A stretch of 54,031 bases of DNA from Methylocystaceae bacterium (GTDB lineage Bacteria; Pseudomonadota; Alphaproteobacteria; Rhizobiales; Beijerinckiaceae), in assembly GCA_900299115.1 (NCBI GenBank), contig OMIO01000106.1, positions 1 to 54,031 on the forward strand, read 5' to 3'. The notes below the pieces were generated by a model. The model saw nothing but the letters and a program-made list of their open reading frames with translations, made no database searches and was not told the DNA's origin. Position numbers and translations under genes: made by a program. Positions 1-10,336 of the stretch are shown here, piece after piece (positions within the stretch are counted from its first letter, which is position 1; each line of letters starts with the position of its first letter).

Positions 1-1484
1 ATTTACATTATTCATTACGCAAATTGCATCGCGAACTCGATCGAACGCGACACGTACCGGCTGAAAATGACCAGGACAAGGCGAAAAAAAAACACAAACT
101 TGCGCTTTTGCTAACGACGGTAAATACGCTCCAAGACAAACTGATTGAAACGACCCAGCGCTCTGACGCTTGGAAAATTAAGCGCTTTAACCCTGACCCA
201 GGAAAAGCCAAGACCTCTACCGCCTCTGCAGAGCAACACGCGGTCTTCAAACAGCCTTCGTCAAAACGAATAGCAAAATTGAGAGAAGAAGACTTAAGTC
301 CGATCTTGAAAAATTTATCGAGAAAACTCGCGGCGATAGAGAGCCGTCTGGAGAGAATTGCGGCACCAGAGAAACATCAGATATCAACTTTGAATGAAGC
401 TGCGATCCAGCTGGATACAATTTGCGATCAAGACAGACTTGAGATCAAAACTGCGGACGGATGGAAGAAATTTGAATTAAAATTAGCTGAACTTGCTCAG
501 CAAATAAGATTATCCTCCAATTCAAAGCACCATTTAAAAGATAGTGAAGCAGCGCAAAGCTTCAATATTTTGACTAAAGAAATATTAAGGCTGGATGAAA
601 AAATCAGCCAGTCTTTATTAGACAAAGAAATAAGTCATAGTAATATCCAAGCGTTTTTTACAGAAATCTCTCAAAAAATTGATCACGCCTTTAATTGTAG
701 CGAAACTCTCGAAAAGCAGAATAAAGATAATTCTGTTCAAGCCGATATTCTTCAGATGATTTCTGAAATAAAGTCTGAAGTGTTACAGAATAAAAAATGT
801 ATGGAACTAAGTGAAAATCATCACTCAGCGCTGATCAAATTAATTAGCGATCTAAATGAGAAGCTTGAGATTATCGTAAAGGATAAAAACACGACATCTT
901 CTCTGGAAAATCTTAAGACGCAAATCGAAGGCTTAACGCAAGCAATCCAAGCCCATCAATCTAATGGCGGGGATAGGAACATTCTTGATGCGCAGTTTAA
1001 AGAGCTGAACAATCAGATAAAAATGATGCAAACTGATACCTCCCTTACAATACAAGAGAGCTTTAAAAGCATTCAACACGCCTTGCTAGAACTTCAGCCT
1101 AAGCAAACGTCTCCGGCAGGCGCGGCCTACGAAGCACAGCTTAAATCCGACAGACAGACAGAGGCGGATACTGATTTTACATCAGTTGAAAAAAATACTT
1201 GTTCAATGGCTGAAGATTTTTCGCTCAAGAGACCTTCATCCATTCAAAAAGAGTTTATTGCCGCCGCTCGCCGAAGCGCGGATCAAGAACGGTTTGTTGA
1301 TCTCGCCACTCCCACCGCGACACACCAGTCCACTACACAAACCTTGTCCCTATTTAAGGTTCTCGAAGAGAGGAAGAAATCTCTACTTCTTTGCTTTGGA
1401 CTTTTTGGCATATTAATCGCTAGTGAGCCGGTTCACGAAACCAAAAATTATATTTCAAATCTCCAAAATCTAGCGCCAAAATAA
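1..1484 (+). CDS. Coiled-coil protein with C-terminal TM segment, 5'-truncated by window edge; possibly PodJ/Sel1-like polarity scaffold N-terminal part
   Basis: Frame is open to base 1 upstream of the TTG at 24; long charged heptad-like regions; segment KEFIAAARRSADQERF before a hydrophobic SLLLCFGLFGILIAS stretch, then stop. Confidence 0.6.
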   Translation, partial: LHYSLRKLHRELDRTRHVPAENDQDKAKKKHKLALLLTTVNTLQDKLIETTQRSDAWKIKRFNPDPGKAKTSTASAEQHAVFKQPSSKRIAKLREEDLSPILKNLSRKLAAIESRLERIAAPEKHQISTLNEAAIQLDTICDQDRLEIKTADGWKKFELKLAELAQQIRLSSNSKHHLKDSEAAQSFNILTKEILRLDEKISQSLLDKEISHSNIQAFFTEISQKIDHAFNCSETLEKQNKDNSVQADILQMISEIKSEVLQNKKCMELSENHHSALIKLISDLNEKLEIIVKDKNTTSSLENLKTQIEGLTQAIQAHQSNGGDRNILDAQFKELNNQIKMMQTDTSLTIQESFKSIQHALLELQPKQTSPAGAAYEAQLKSDRQTEADTDFTSVEKNTCSMAEDFSLKRPSSIQKEFIAAARRSADQERFVDLATPTATHQSTTQTLSLFKVLEERKKSLLLCFGLFGILIASEPVHETKNYISNLQNLAPK

Positions 1485-1700
1485 GCTAACCTCCCCTATC
1501 TATCAAATCATATGACTTGAGCTTACCTCCAACAGACACGCTTTTTGATAAAAAGGACGCGAATTAATCAATTTTTTCACAATAACAAATAACACAATTC
1601 AACCGACTAATAGATCCAAATCCAATTAGCGCCGTTAGAGAGATGAGCTCACTTGCCTCTGAACTAGGCACAAGGCACAATCAGGAATTTTCTACAAAAA

Positions 1701-1721
1701 AATAATGATAAAATCATTATT
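1701..1721. repeat. Perfect inverted repeat resembling a Fur box
   Basis: AATAATGAT-AAA-ATCATTATT. Confidence 0.7.
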
Positions 1722-1899
1722 GATTGGCGATTTTTCACATATGCAACAATAGAGAAAGATCCAAAACCTTTAATTAGTGAATTGATTTAGTAAATATCTC
1801 AGATATTTTTTCAAGATTGAGATGAAGCGCAGTCACAATTTCAAAACTACTTCATGAATTCTGTTCATGAGCATCTGACGCACGCATAAGGGCAGCGAG

Positions 1900-2778
1900 C
1901 TATCGCTCTTTATTCATAACCTCTGTTTTAATTTGGCGCGTTACGAGCCAATCCGCCAATTTCGTTGGCAGCATTGGCGGCAAAATATAATCAACAAAGC
2001 GATTTTGTACGACAGCGATGCGCGCTGGCGGATTTTTAGCCACCAAGGCGTAGAACACCGCATCAGCAACCTTATCTGCTGAGGGCGCATGGCGTCCTTT
2101 ATTGATGATCCACTCGCGCATGCGCCTTGCGGATGCCGCGTAGATTGTGTGGTCATACGGCGAGAAGTCGACAGCCTCCGCCTTGTCCCATATCGGCGTT
2201 GCAATCATACCGGGTTGAACAACGGTTACTTTGACGCCAAAGGGAAGTAATTCGCGCCTTAAGGCGTCTGACAGCGCCTCAAAACCGAATTTAGAAGCGC
2301 TATAAGCCCCAAGAAAAGGAGCGGCAAACCGACCTGCAACTGAACTCATGTTAACAATGCGTCCGGGCGGGCCGCTTCTCGTTTGCCCGCCAGCACCCAA
2401 ACAGGACGCAAAAGCCTGGATAACTTGCAACTGGCCAGTGAGATTAACGGCAATTTGCTCACGAAACTTGCTGAGAGGAATGTGTAAAAGAGGCCCGGGC
2501 GCGGCCATGCCTGCATTGTTTACAAGACCAGCAAGCGTCGCGCCGGCTAATTTTTTATCAACATACTCTACTGATCGTAAAATATCTCGATCATTCGTAA
2601 TATCAAACATCAGAGGCGAGAAATTACGCCCAAAGCGTATTTGTAATCGCTCAGCATCTGCCTCCGTGCGCACGGATCCAAACACAAAAAAACCAGATGT
2701 GATGAGTTTATTTACGCATGCCGCGCCAATTCCCGTGGATGCGCCAGTAACTAAAATCACCCGCGCTGTTGATGGCAT
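1900..2778 (-). CDS. SDR family NAD(P)-dependent oxidoreductase
   Basis: N-terminal VTGASTGIGAA, NNAG, catalytic S...YSASK motifs. Confidence 0.9.
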   Translation of the reverse strand: MPSTARVILVTGASTGIGAACVNKLITSGFFVFGSVRTEADAERLQIRFGRNFSPLMFDITNDRDILRSVEYVDKKLAGATLAGLVNNAGMAAPGPLLHIPLSKFREQIAVNLTGQLQVIQAFASCLGAGGQTRSGPPGRIVNMSSVAGRFAAPFLGAYSASKFGFEALSDALRRELLPFGVKVTVVQPGMIATPIWDKAEAVDFSPYDHTIYAASARRMREWIINKGRHAPSADKVADAVFYALVAKNPPARIAVVQNRFVDYILPPMLPTKLADWLVTRQIKTEVMNKER

Positions 2779-4142
2779 GAAATTTCCTGACGCTCTAGAA
2801 GCCGAGACAACGTTTCGCTTGTTGATATGTCAGCTTGCCCATCGACGCGCGCTGGACGGAAATGACGTTGAAAGGCTGCAACAGTTATACGCGTGTCCTC
2901 ATCATAAATCCCGGTTATCTCCAAACGATAGCCAAATTGCACAAGCTTTTGCTGTAATCCGCAGACATCAGATCCTTGTGCGCCAATAGTTAACGGCTGC
3001 TTGTCGTCTGGCGGCGCTGCTTCTACGTAACTCCCGACGCCAGCTTGAGCCAAAGCATCCCATGGAAAAAATTCTCCAGGATCGATTTTACGCTTTGGCG
3101 CAATGTCAGAGTGCGCCAATACGCGATGTTGCGATATGTTTCGACGCCGACAAATATCCCTTGAAAGCTTAATGACTGACTCAATTTGTCTTGGCGGGAA
3201 GGGATGGGCGTCTTTATGGCCAGGATGCGCAATCTCAATACCTATAGAGCTTGCGTTGAGATCTGTTTCGCCCGCCCAATAACTCACCCCGGCATGCCAG
3301 GCCCGCCGTTCTTCAGGCACAAGCTGAAGAATTTTCCCATCCTCTTCAACAACGTAATGAGCTGAAACCTGAGCAAGGGGAGAGCATAATAATTCTAAAG
3401 CGCTCTCTGCAGTAGGCATGCCTGTATAATGCATCACTAAGGTTGAAATTGAGCGGGAGCGCGCTCCATGGTTTGGTGAGGGTAAAACACATGCGTCACT
3501 GTAGTCAGGTAAAAAATCACGACATAATTCCGGCGTATCGCGCCAGGGAGCTGTCGCCGTTATCCATTCTTTTGTTCGGCTCTCCGGTTCTGAATTCTTC
3601 AATATATCTGTAACAACGCAGGCGCTATCTGCGCCAGAAGCAAGCGCCAAACATGCGCGCGCTGGGGTCAACCCACCTATTGCAACCAGAGGAATGGAGC
3701 CTATCTGCTTCTTCCATCTCTTGAGACGGCCTAGTCCTTGAGGCGCAAATTTCATTTCCTTCAGAATAGTTGGCCAGATTGGACCAAGCGCAATATAGTC
3801 CGGCAAATAAGATAATGCGCGCTCCAATTCTTCTTCATCATGGGTGGACACGCCAATGCGCACACCATGTCTACGCAACGCGTTCACATCGGCTGTCTCT
3901 AAATCAGACTGCCCAAGATGGACGAATTTACATCCTAAATCGATCGCATGATCCCAATAATCATTGATGATGAGCTGGATATTATTTGCATGACAAAATT
4001 CGCGCGCGAAGGAAATTTGTGTTCTGATATCGCGTTCATTACAATCTTTCATACGTAGCTGGACAAGCCTCACCCCCATCGGAGCGAGCCGGGGCAACCA
4101 CTCAGCATGATCGATAATGAGATAAAATGGATCAAGCGTCAT
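2757..4142 (-). CDS. Fusion protein: thiamine-phosphate synthase (ThiE) domain + AmpD/AmiD-type N-acetylmuramoyl-L-alanine amidase + peptidoglycan-binding domain
   Basis: N-terminal ~200 aa: VQLRMKD, INDYWDHA, VHLGQSDL, ALGPIWPT, VAIGGLTP (ThiE). C-terminal: SPNHGAR, LVMHYTGM, WHAGVSYW, IGIEIAHPGH, LAHSDIAPKRKIDPG (amidase_2), LQQKLVQFGY...ITVAAFQRHFRP (PG_binding_1). Confidence 0.88.
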   Translation of the reverse strand: MTLDPFYLIIDHAEWLPRLAPMGVRLVQLRMKDCNERDIRTQISFAREFCHANNIQLIINDYWDHAIDLGCKFVHLGQSDLETADVNALRRHGVRIGVSTHDEEELERALSYLPDYIALGPIWPTILKEMKFAPQGLGRLKRWKKQIGSIPLVAIGGLTPARACLALASGADSACVVTDILKNSEPESRTKEWITATAPWRDTPELCRDFLPDYSDACVLPSPNHGARSRSISTLVMHYTGMPTAESALELLCSPLAQVSAHYVVEEDGKILQLVPEERRAWHAGVSYWAGETDLNASSIGIEIAHPGHKDAHPFPPRQIESVIKLSRDICRRRNISQHRVLAHSDIAPKRKIDPGEFFPWDALAQAGVGSYVEAAPPDDKQPLTIGAQGSDVCGLQQKLVQFGYRLEITGIYDEDTRITVAAFQRHFRPARVDGQADISTSETLSRLLERQEISCHQQRG

Positions 4143-4240
4143 TTAGCTTTTTTCCTGCACAAAGCGCCGATCCGATGCGGCTGTAATCTCTTAGCGTAAT
4201 CTTATCTCTACGACGTAACCAGCGCGTGCTTATAAAGTTC

Positions 4241-5035
4241 TTATGACAGTTGATCAAAGGGCCTACCAATAATCGGCGTTGAGGGTTCGGCCATATCGCG
4301 TGGAAGCATCGGTTTGGCAAAAAAAGCGCTGCGTCCTGCTTTTATCGCCAAGCTAAAGGCGCGCGCCATTTCAACGGGATCGCCTGCGCGAGAAATAGCT
4401 GTATTGAGCAAGATCGCGTCATATCCCATTTCCATGACCGCAACTGCATGCGAAGGCGCTCCAATACCTGCATCAATGATTAATGGCGTATCAGGAAAAT
4501 GGGCGCGTAACGCCCGCAAGGCGAATGGATTATTGACACCCCGACCTGATCCAATTGGCGCCGCCCATGGCATAAGCGCTTGACACCCAAGATCCAACAA
4601 CTTTTCTGCAACAACGAGATCATCTGTCATGTAGGGCAGGACATAAAACCCTTCCCTAATCAGCGCGCGCGTCGCTTCAATAAGGCCAAAAACATCGGGC
4701 TGAAGCGTATCCTCTTCACCAATGACTTCTAGTTTTATCCAATTTGTAGCAAAGATCTCACGCGCCATTTGCGCTGTTGCGATGGCTTCTTTAGCTGTGC
4801 GACAGCCAGCGGTATTAGGTAATACTTTTACACCTAGATTACGAATAAATGACCAGAAACTCTCTCCTGAGCGCGTCCCTCCCGCTTCACGGCGCAAAGA
4901 GACCGTCACCATTTCACACTCGGAGGCGCGAATGGACTCCTCAAGCGCTAAAGGGGAGGGATAGCGCGCAGTTCCAATAAATAATCGCGATCCAAATTCA
5001 GATCCATATAAGCGCAGACGATCCGCATCAGGCAT
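4241..5035 (-). CDS. thiG: Thiazole synthase ThiG
   Basis: [57 protein letters not shown] motifs. Confidence 0.95.
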   Translation of the reverse strand: MPDADRLRLYGSEFGSRLFIGTARYPSPLALEESIRASECEMVTVSLRREAGGTRSGESFWSFIRNLGVKVLPNTAGCRTAKEAIATAQMAREIFATNWIKLEVIGEEDTLQPDVFGLIEATRALIREGFYVLPYMTDDLVVAEKLLDLGCQALMPWAAPIGSGRGVNNPFALRALRAHFPDTPLIIDAGIGAPSHAVAVMEMGYDAILLNTAISRAGDPVEMARAFSLAIKAGRSAFFAKPMLPRDMAEPSTPIIGRPFDQLS

Positions 5036-5046
5036 AATTAAAATTC

Positions 5047-5244
5047 CTAACCGCCTTGTCTGGGAGTGACAATTTCAACTGCATCATCCTCTTTTAATTT
5101 AATCCCGTCTCGATCTTTGCTACGGACAAACTCTTGATTAACTGCGGTTCCAACTTTCTGATCTTCATAGCCAAGTTCGTTTAATAAACCTCCCAATGTC
5201 GCCGCTCTTACGTCACACTGAAGTCCATTCACGAGAATCCGCAT
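5047..5244 (-). CDS. thiS: Sulfur carrier protein ThiS
   Basis: 65 aa ubiquitin-like protein ending ...[10 protein letters not shown] (C-terminal GG). Confidence 0.93.
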   Translation of the reverse strand: MRILVNGLQCDVRAATLGGLLNELGYEDQKVGTAVNQEFVRSKDRDGIKLKEDDAVEIVTPRQGG

Positions 5245-6226
5245 TCATTACCTCCGGAAAAAAGGCATCTTCCAACAAGACACGCGCCGCACGTTTCGCC
5301 AATGCTGGCGCAAGCAAGAAACCATGACGATAGAGACCGTTGATGTATAGAGTTTTTTGACGCCGGATAAGCTGCGGCAGGTTATCTCTAAATGCAGGCC
5401 GAACGTCCGAGCCAGTTTCAATAATTTCCGCCTCGGCAAAAGCGGGGTGGATCGCAAATGCGGAGTTAATGAGCTCAACAATTGATCGAGCGGTCACACG
5501 CGCCCGCTCTTCATTTTCAATCATTGTCGCCCCAATCATAAAATACCCCGCTCCGCGCGGCACAATATAGACGGGCCGACGCGGATGCAGCATGCGGATT
5601 GGGCGCGATAATGCAATCTCGTCGCTATGCAAGATCAACATCTCTCCTTTCACGCCTCTCAATTGCCGAAGGTGATCTTTGGCAAGGAAGCCGCGACAGT
5701 CCACAGTCCAGTCCTGAGCCGGCGCGAGCGCTGTCGCATCAACGCCATAGCACTGCGTGACATTCGGCATTTTTTCTAATTGGCGCGCCAGAAAATTTAA
5801 TGCCTGTCTTGGATCAAGATGCGCCTCTTGAGGATAATAGAGGGCAGTTTCGAAACGTCCGCTGAGCTGTGGCTCTAACTGACCCAACGCTGCCGCGTCC
5901 AAATTTTCGAACCGGCTTGTTCTGCGCGCAAAGTCGATTAACTCAGCGCCTTGCCTTGGAGGCGCGACGACGAGCGTGCCGGCGCGGGTAGCAATCGCAA
6001 GTTCCTCCACCCAAAACTCGAGCGCCTCCTGGCCGAGCGAGGCGACAATTGGCTCTGCGGACTCAAGCTCACACCATGGCGCGATCATCCCGCCCGCGTA
6101 ACGTGAGCATCCAGCGCCATGCTGAGGCATGCGCTCTATCAACTCAACGCTAAGGCCCGCACGCGCAAGCACATAAGCCGTGCATAACCCAGCCACGCCT
6201 GCGCCTAATACGCGGACATGCATCAT
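5213..6226 (-). CDS. thiO: Glycine oxidase ThiO (FAD-dependent); likely start MMHVRVLGAGVAG inside the longer ORF 5213..6301
   Basis: GAGVAGLCTAYVLARAGLSVELIER FAD-binding N-terminus, RPAFRDNLPQ, between TPP riboswitch and thiS. Confidence 0.9.
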   Translation of the reverse strand: MMHVRVLGAGVAGLCTAYVLARAGLSVELIERMPQHGAGCSRYAGGMIAPWCELESAEPIVASLGQEALEFWVEELAIATRAGTLVVAPPRQGAELIDFARRTSRFENLDAAALGQLEPQLSGRFETALYYPQEAHLDPRQALNFLARQLEKMPNVTQCYGVDATALAPAQDWTVDCRGFLAKDHLRQLRGVKGEMLILHSDEIALSRPIRMLHPRRPVYIVPRGAGYFMIGATMIENEERARVTARSIVELINSAFAIHPAFAEAEIIETGSDVRPAFRDNLPQLIRRQKTLYINGLYRHGFLLAPALAKRAARVLLEDAFFPEVMNADSREWTSV

Positions 6227-6249
6227 TGAGCGTGACTTTGGAAGATTGA

Positions 6250-6390
6250 AGACACCATCCCTCCGCCAGCATGAGACTGGATCAGGTTCAAAGGGTCGCA
6301 ACGCCCGCGTTCGTTTTACGCGCTTGCCGCCTCTCAGCCCCTGGTCGACGCTCCCCGCGTCAATTCCCGGCAGGGCTCCCCCGGTTTAAC
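6250..6390 (-). promoter_or_regulatory. TPP riboswitch (THI element) upstream of thiO
   Basis: Reverse complement contains GGGGCTGAGAGG ... ACCCTTTGAACCTGATCCAGTCTCATGCTGGCGGAGGGA, the canonical thi-box; located just 5' of thiO. Confidence 0.95.
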
Positions 6391-6539
6391 AACAGCCAGG
6401 GTTGCGCTAAAGCCGCAGTGAGGTCAAGCGCGGCCCCCCCGCGGTTGAGGCCAGACCTTGCCAGATCCACCCAGGTGAACCAGTTCTATCTATTGTCATT
6501 GCGCTCTGATTTCCTGCGCATCCACCCAGGAGTAAACTC

Positions 6540-7124
6540 ATGAATCTAACCCAGGCGACAGCCGCCGGCCGCGCGCTCCTTTTCGCAACGCTCCTGTGTG
6601 GTTCGGCGGTTTTCGCCAATAGCGCTGCCCGGGCGGCTGCCATCGGCCCCTATTTCCCGCTCCCAAATGGCTTCAATCTTACCGGCATCGCTAAAGACGC
6701 ATTGCTCAACATCCAGTCCACATGGCTGCAAAACGGCTTAGACAATCTTGCTAAAGCCCGCAAAGAAGCTGACGCTAGTCTTGAAAAAGCAAAAAGCAGC
6801 GCACAAGATCAAGTCGCGGCGATTGAAGAAAAAATAGAAACAATCGACAAGGCAATGGCGGATACGAAGGCGGAACTTGCGCTTGCAACTAATGCCGATC
6901 CCCAACACGATATTCAAATAGAACGCAAAAATAAGTTAATGCTAAATCTTAATCAGTGGATTAACGAGTTAAATCGCTTAGCGACTGAGCAAATGAAAAT
7001 TGCTATTCTTAAAGATGGTAATGAGGCAATGGCGGCGCAGAACCGTAATTACCAACTCTCCGAACAAGCGGATAATCTTGAAAAAGCCAAGCAAGATCCG
7101 AGCATCGAGAATTGGGGAAAATAA
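6540..7124 (+). CDS. Hypothetical exported coiled-coil protein
   Basis: Signal peptide-like ALLFATLLCGSAVFANSAARA; charged helical body; preceded by AGGAG. Confidence 0.7.
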   Translation: MNLTQATAAGRALLFATLLCGSAVFANSAARAAAIGPYFPLPNGFNLTGIAKDALLNIQSTWLQNGLDNLAKARKEADASLEKAKSSAQDQVAAIEEKIETIDKAMADTKAELALATNADPQHDIQIERKNKLMLNLNQWINELNRLATEQMKIAILKDGNEAMAAQNRNYQLSEQADNLEKAKQDPSIENWGK

Positions 7125-7126
7125 AA

Positions 7127-7510
7127 CTAGAGAAAATCATTTCGCGCCACTGCCTGCTTATTCAAAGCAGCGATGGCGCGCTCCACCCTAGCGGTTGATT
7201 CAGAAATGATTTTCATATGCTGGGTCATTTCGTCTTGGCGCAAAGCTTCAAGGCTGGCCATTTTCTGGCGAAGTTCTTTTAACTCTATTTCCAGCGCTTG
7301 GGCCCTATCCCGAGCATCAGCGGCCTCATCTGCAATTGCGATCGCCGCCATCACATTTAATCGCTGTTCGCCTATTTGACCAAAACTTTCATGCATCGAA
7401 AAAATTTTGGATTCCACATAACGCACAAGCTCTTCAAGCCGCGCTTCTTCGCCATCCCCACAAGCGATGCGATAACTTCTTCCAGCTATGGAGACGACAA
7501 GCGCAGCCAT
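7127..7510 (-). CDS. zapA: Cell division protein ZapA
   Basis: VSIAGRSYRIACGDGEEARLEELVRYVESK...RLNVMAAIAIADE typical of ZapA. Confidence 0.9.
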   Translation of the reverse strand: MAALVVSIAGRSYRIACGDGEEARLEELVRYVESKIFSMHESFGQIGEQRLNVMAAIAIADEAADARDRAQALEIELKELRQKMASLEALRQDEMTQHMKIISESTARVERAIAALNKQAVARNDFL

Positions 7511-7518
7511 CTTTGCTC

Positions 7519-7812
7519 CTAATTGTCCCTTGAGGCGCGTCCCGCGTCCAGAACTGCTGAAACATGCGCGCCAACGACATCTAGTCGCCGCAATACTTCT
7601 TCATTTGTTTTTTCTAATATTGACGCTCGCGCCAAGGCTGAATCGAGATCTAGAGCCAGACGCGCACGATCATCTTGCATGATCGCAAGCTCTTCCTCTC
7701 GCTCTGCGCTCGTCCACTCGTTTTCCAGGCGCGCCGCCACAGCGCTTTCGAGCTGGTCTAAAGCACGATTGAGCCGCAACAGCGTCGCCTCATAATTTTC
7801 TTGATCCGTCAT
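7519..7812 (-). CDS. DUF4164 family coiled-coil protein
   Basis: Short coiled-coil protein directly upstream of zapA, as in Hyphomicrobiales. Confidence 0.7.
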   Translation of the reverse strand: MTDQENYEATLLRLNRALDQLESAVAARLENEWTSAEREEELAIMQDDRARLALDLDSALARASILEKTNEEVLRRLDVVGAHVSAVLDAGRASRDN

Positions 7813-7963
7813 CGCCGGGTGTCGCCTGGAATGGAAATTAGGGGATCACGACCAAAACCGAAGGGGCCGATTCGACAATAGGCATTTGGTAGCACGATTT
7901 GGCTAAATCCCAATTTCCTAGGACGATCTCTTTAGGATTAATAGCATGGGACGCCACGACGCG

Positions 7964-7991
7964 TTGACAGGGGGGCGCGAGGTGCTATCAC
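7964..7991 (+). promoter_or_regulatory. Candidate sigma70-type promoter for gap
   Basis: TTGACA (7964-7969), 16 nt spacer, TATCAC (7986-7991), about 90 bp upstream of gap. Confidence 0.45.
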
Positions 7992-8079
7992 ACCCACGCC
8001 TTATGAGCCCGGCGTCTCGCGCCTGCACTAAGAACTATGCCGCTACGTTTTCCTTTTAGCGGTTGCAAGGAGTTTTCAA

Positions 8080-9087
8080 ATGACCGTGAGAGTGGCGATC
8101 AACGGCTTCGGACGCATCGGACGCAACATCCTGCGCTATATCGTTGAGTCTGGCCGCGCGGATCTTCAAGTCGTGGCGATCAATGATCTGGGCTCGGTTG
8201 AAACGAATGCGCATTTATTGCGTTTTGACTCTGTGCACGGCCGCTTCCCCCATGAGGTCAAAGTCTCTGGAGAGACGATCGATGTCGGCCAGGGCCCCAT
8301 AAAAGTTACTGCAATAAAAAATCCAGCTGAGCTTCCCTACAGCGCGATCGGCGTTGACATCGCGCTCGAATGCACCGGCCTCTTCACTGCGCGCGACAAA
8401 GCAAAATCTCTCCTTGATGCCGGAGCTAAGCGGGTGTTGGTTTCAGCGCCAGGAGAAGGCGCAGACATTACGATTGTTTATGGCGTCAATCATCATAAAC
8501 TCGCTAAAGAGCACCTCGTTGTCTCTAACGCATCTTGCACGACGAATTGCCTTGCGCCCGTAGCAAAGGTTCTCAATGAAGCCATTGGCATTGAGAAAGG
8601 CATTATGACAACGATCCATTCCTACACTGGCGACCAACCTACGCTTGATACCTATCATAAAGATCTCTACCGCGCCCGGGCGGCAGCCTTGTCAATGATT
8701 CCAACATCAACTGGCGCAGCCAAGGCGGTCGGACTGGTTTTGCCTGAACTTAACGGCAAGCTTGACGGCTACGCGATCCGCGTGCCGACGCCTAATGTTT
8801 CCGCTGTTGACCTTAAGTTTGTTTCCAAACGTCCAACGTCAAAAGAGGAAATACACGCAGCGATTAAAGCGGCAGCTGACGGCCCAATGAAGGGAGTCTT
8901 AGGCTACACCTCTGAAAAGCTTGTCTCGATTGACTTCAATCACAGCCCGCTATCTTCATGTTTCCATCTTGATCAAACAAAGGTAATGGATGGCAATCTT
9001 GTCTCCATTCTCAGTTGGTATGATAATGAATGGGGTTTCTCAGGACGAATGACAGATACAGCCGCGCTCATGGGCAAGTTGATCTAG
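8080..9087 (+). CDS. gap: Type I glyceraldehyde-3-phosphate dehydrogenase
   Basis: [24 protein letters not shown] active site, WYDNEWGFS. Confidence 0.98.
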   Translation: MTVRVAINGFGRIGRNILRYIVESGRADLQVVAINDLGSVETNAHLLRFDSVHGRFPHEVKVSGETIDVGQGPIKVTAIKNPAELPYSAIGVDIALECTGLFTARDKAKSLLDAGAKRVLVSAPGEGADITIVYGVNHHKLAKEHLVVSNASCTTNCLAPVAKVLNEAIGIEKGIMTTIHSYTGDQPTLDTYHKDLYRARAAALSMIPTSTGAAKAVGLVLPELNGKLDGYAIRVPTPNVSAVDLKFVSKRPTSKEEIHAAIKAAADGPMKGVLGYTSEKLVSIDFNHSPLSSCFHLDQTKVMDGNLVSILSWYDNEWGFSGRMTDTAALMGKLI

Positions 9088-9142
9088 AAATCACTAAAAA
9101 TTGAATTTGGACGAATAGGCTGATTATTTTAGGAGCGCGCTC

Positions 9143-10336
9143 ATGGCCTATCTGCATACGCTTGATGAAGTGGATGTAAAAGGCAAACGCGTCCTTTTGC
9201 GCGTTGACTTAAATCTGCCTATGGAAAATGGCCGCGTCAGTGATGCAACGCGCATTGAACGCGCTCTCCCAACCATCACAGAACTCAGCAAAAAGGGTGG
9301 CATAGTTATCTTGCTCGCTCACTTTGGCCGCCCAAAAGGAAGCCGAGTTGAAGCAGATTCATTACGCCAAGTTTTACCTGCTTTAGAACACTATCTTAAG
9401 CAGCCAGTCGCGTTCGCTGACGACTGCGTCGGTCGGTCCGCTTCTCAGATCATCGACGCGCTTAAGGACGGCCAGATCGCGTTATTAGAAAACACGCGTT
9501 TTCACAAAGAAGAGGAACAAAACGACGCATCTTTTGCCGCTGAGCTGGCAAAAAATGGCGATATTTTCGTTAATGACGCCTTTTCCGCAGCGCATCGCGC
9601 ACATGCCTCCACAGAGGGACTTGCGCACATTCTTCCTGCTTATGCCGGAAGATCTATGCAAACAGAGCTCGAGGCTCTTGACCAAGCGCTCCTAAACCCA
9701 CAGCGGCCTTTAATTGCAATTGTTGGCGGCGCTAAAGTCTCAACCAAATTAGATCTGCTCGGCAATCTTGTCAGCAAGACACAATATCTTGTCATTGCCG
9801 GCGGCATGGCGAACACTTTCCTTGCAGCGCAAGGTTTCAATGTCGGGAAGTCGCTTTGCGAGTATGAGCTTGCCCCAACTGCGCGGGACGTGCTTGCAAA
9901 AGCAAAAACGGCTCATTGCCAAATCATATTGCCGATTGATGTCGTTGTGGCGAAAAAATTTGAAGCGCATGCGCCCAGTAGCGTTTGTAGCTTAGATAAA
10001 ATTGGCGCCGACGATATGGTTCTTGATATTGGCCCAAAATCAATCGCTCAGGTCGATGCAATCCTGCGCAACTGTAAGACGCTTGTTTGGAACGGACCCT
10101 TCGGGGCTTTTGAATTACCCCCCTTTGACCAAGGCACAAAGCGCATCGCGCAAAGCGCCGCACAACTCACAATTGAGGGAAAAATACGCTCAATTGCCGG
10201 GGGTGGCGATACAGTAGCGGCGTTAAGTCAAGCAGGGGCGGCCGAGAAATTTTCATACGTCTCGACTGCCGGCGGCGCTTTCCTGGAATGGCTGGAAGGC
10301 AGAACCTTACCCGGCGTCGCGGCGCTCGAGAAATAA
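9143..10336 (+). CDS. pgk: Phosphoglycerate kinase
   Basis: [52 protein letters not shown]. Confidence 0.98.
   Translation: MAYLHTLDEVDVKGKRVLLRVDLNLPMENGRVSDATRIERALPTITELSKKGGIVILLAHFGRPKGSRVEADSLRQVLPALEHYLKQPVAFADDCVGRSASQIIDALKDGQIALLENTRFHKEEEQNDASFAAELAKNGDIFVNDAFSAAHRAHASTEGLAHILPAYAGRSMQTELEALDQALLNPQRPLIAIVGGAKVSTKLDLLGNLVSKTQYLVIAGGMANTFLAAQGFNVGKSLCEYELAPTARDVLAKAKTAHCQIILPIDVVVAKKFEAHAPSSVCSLDKIGADDMVLDIGPKSIAQVDAILRNCKTLVWNGPFGAFELPPFDQGTKRIAQSAAQLTIEGKIRSIAGGGDTVAALSQAGAAEKFSYVSTAGGAFLEWLEGRTLPGVAALEK

Noticed and set aside
7813-8079. 6S RNA, often encoded near zapA in Alphaproteobacteria
   Set aside because: No convincing long hairpin with central bubble recognised here; it would also be expected downstream of zapA, where another gene lies.
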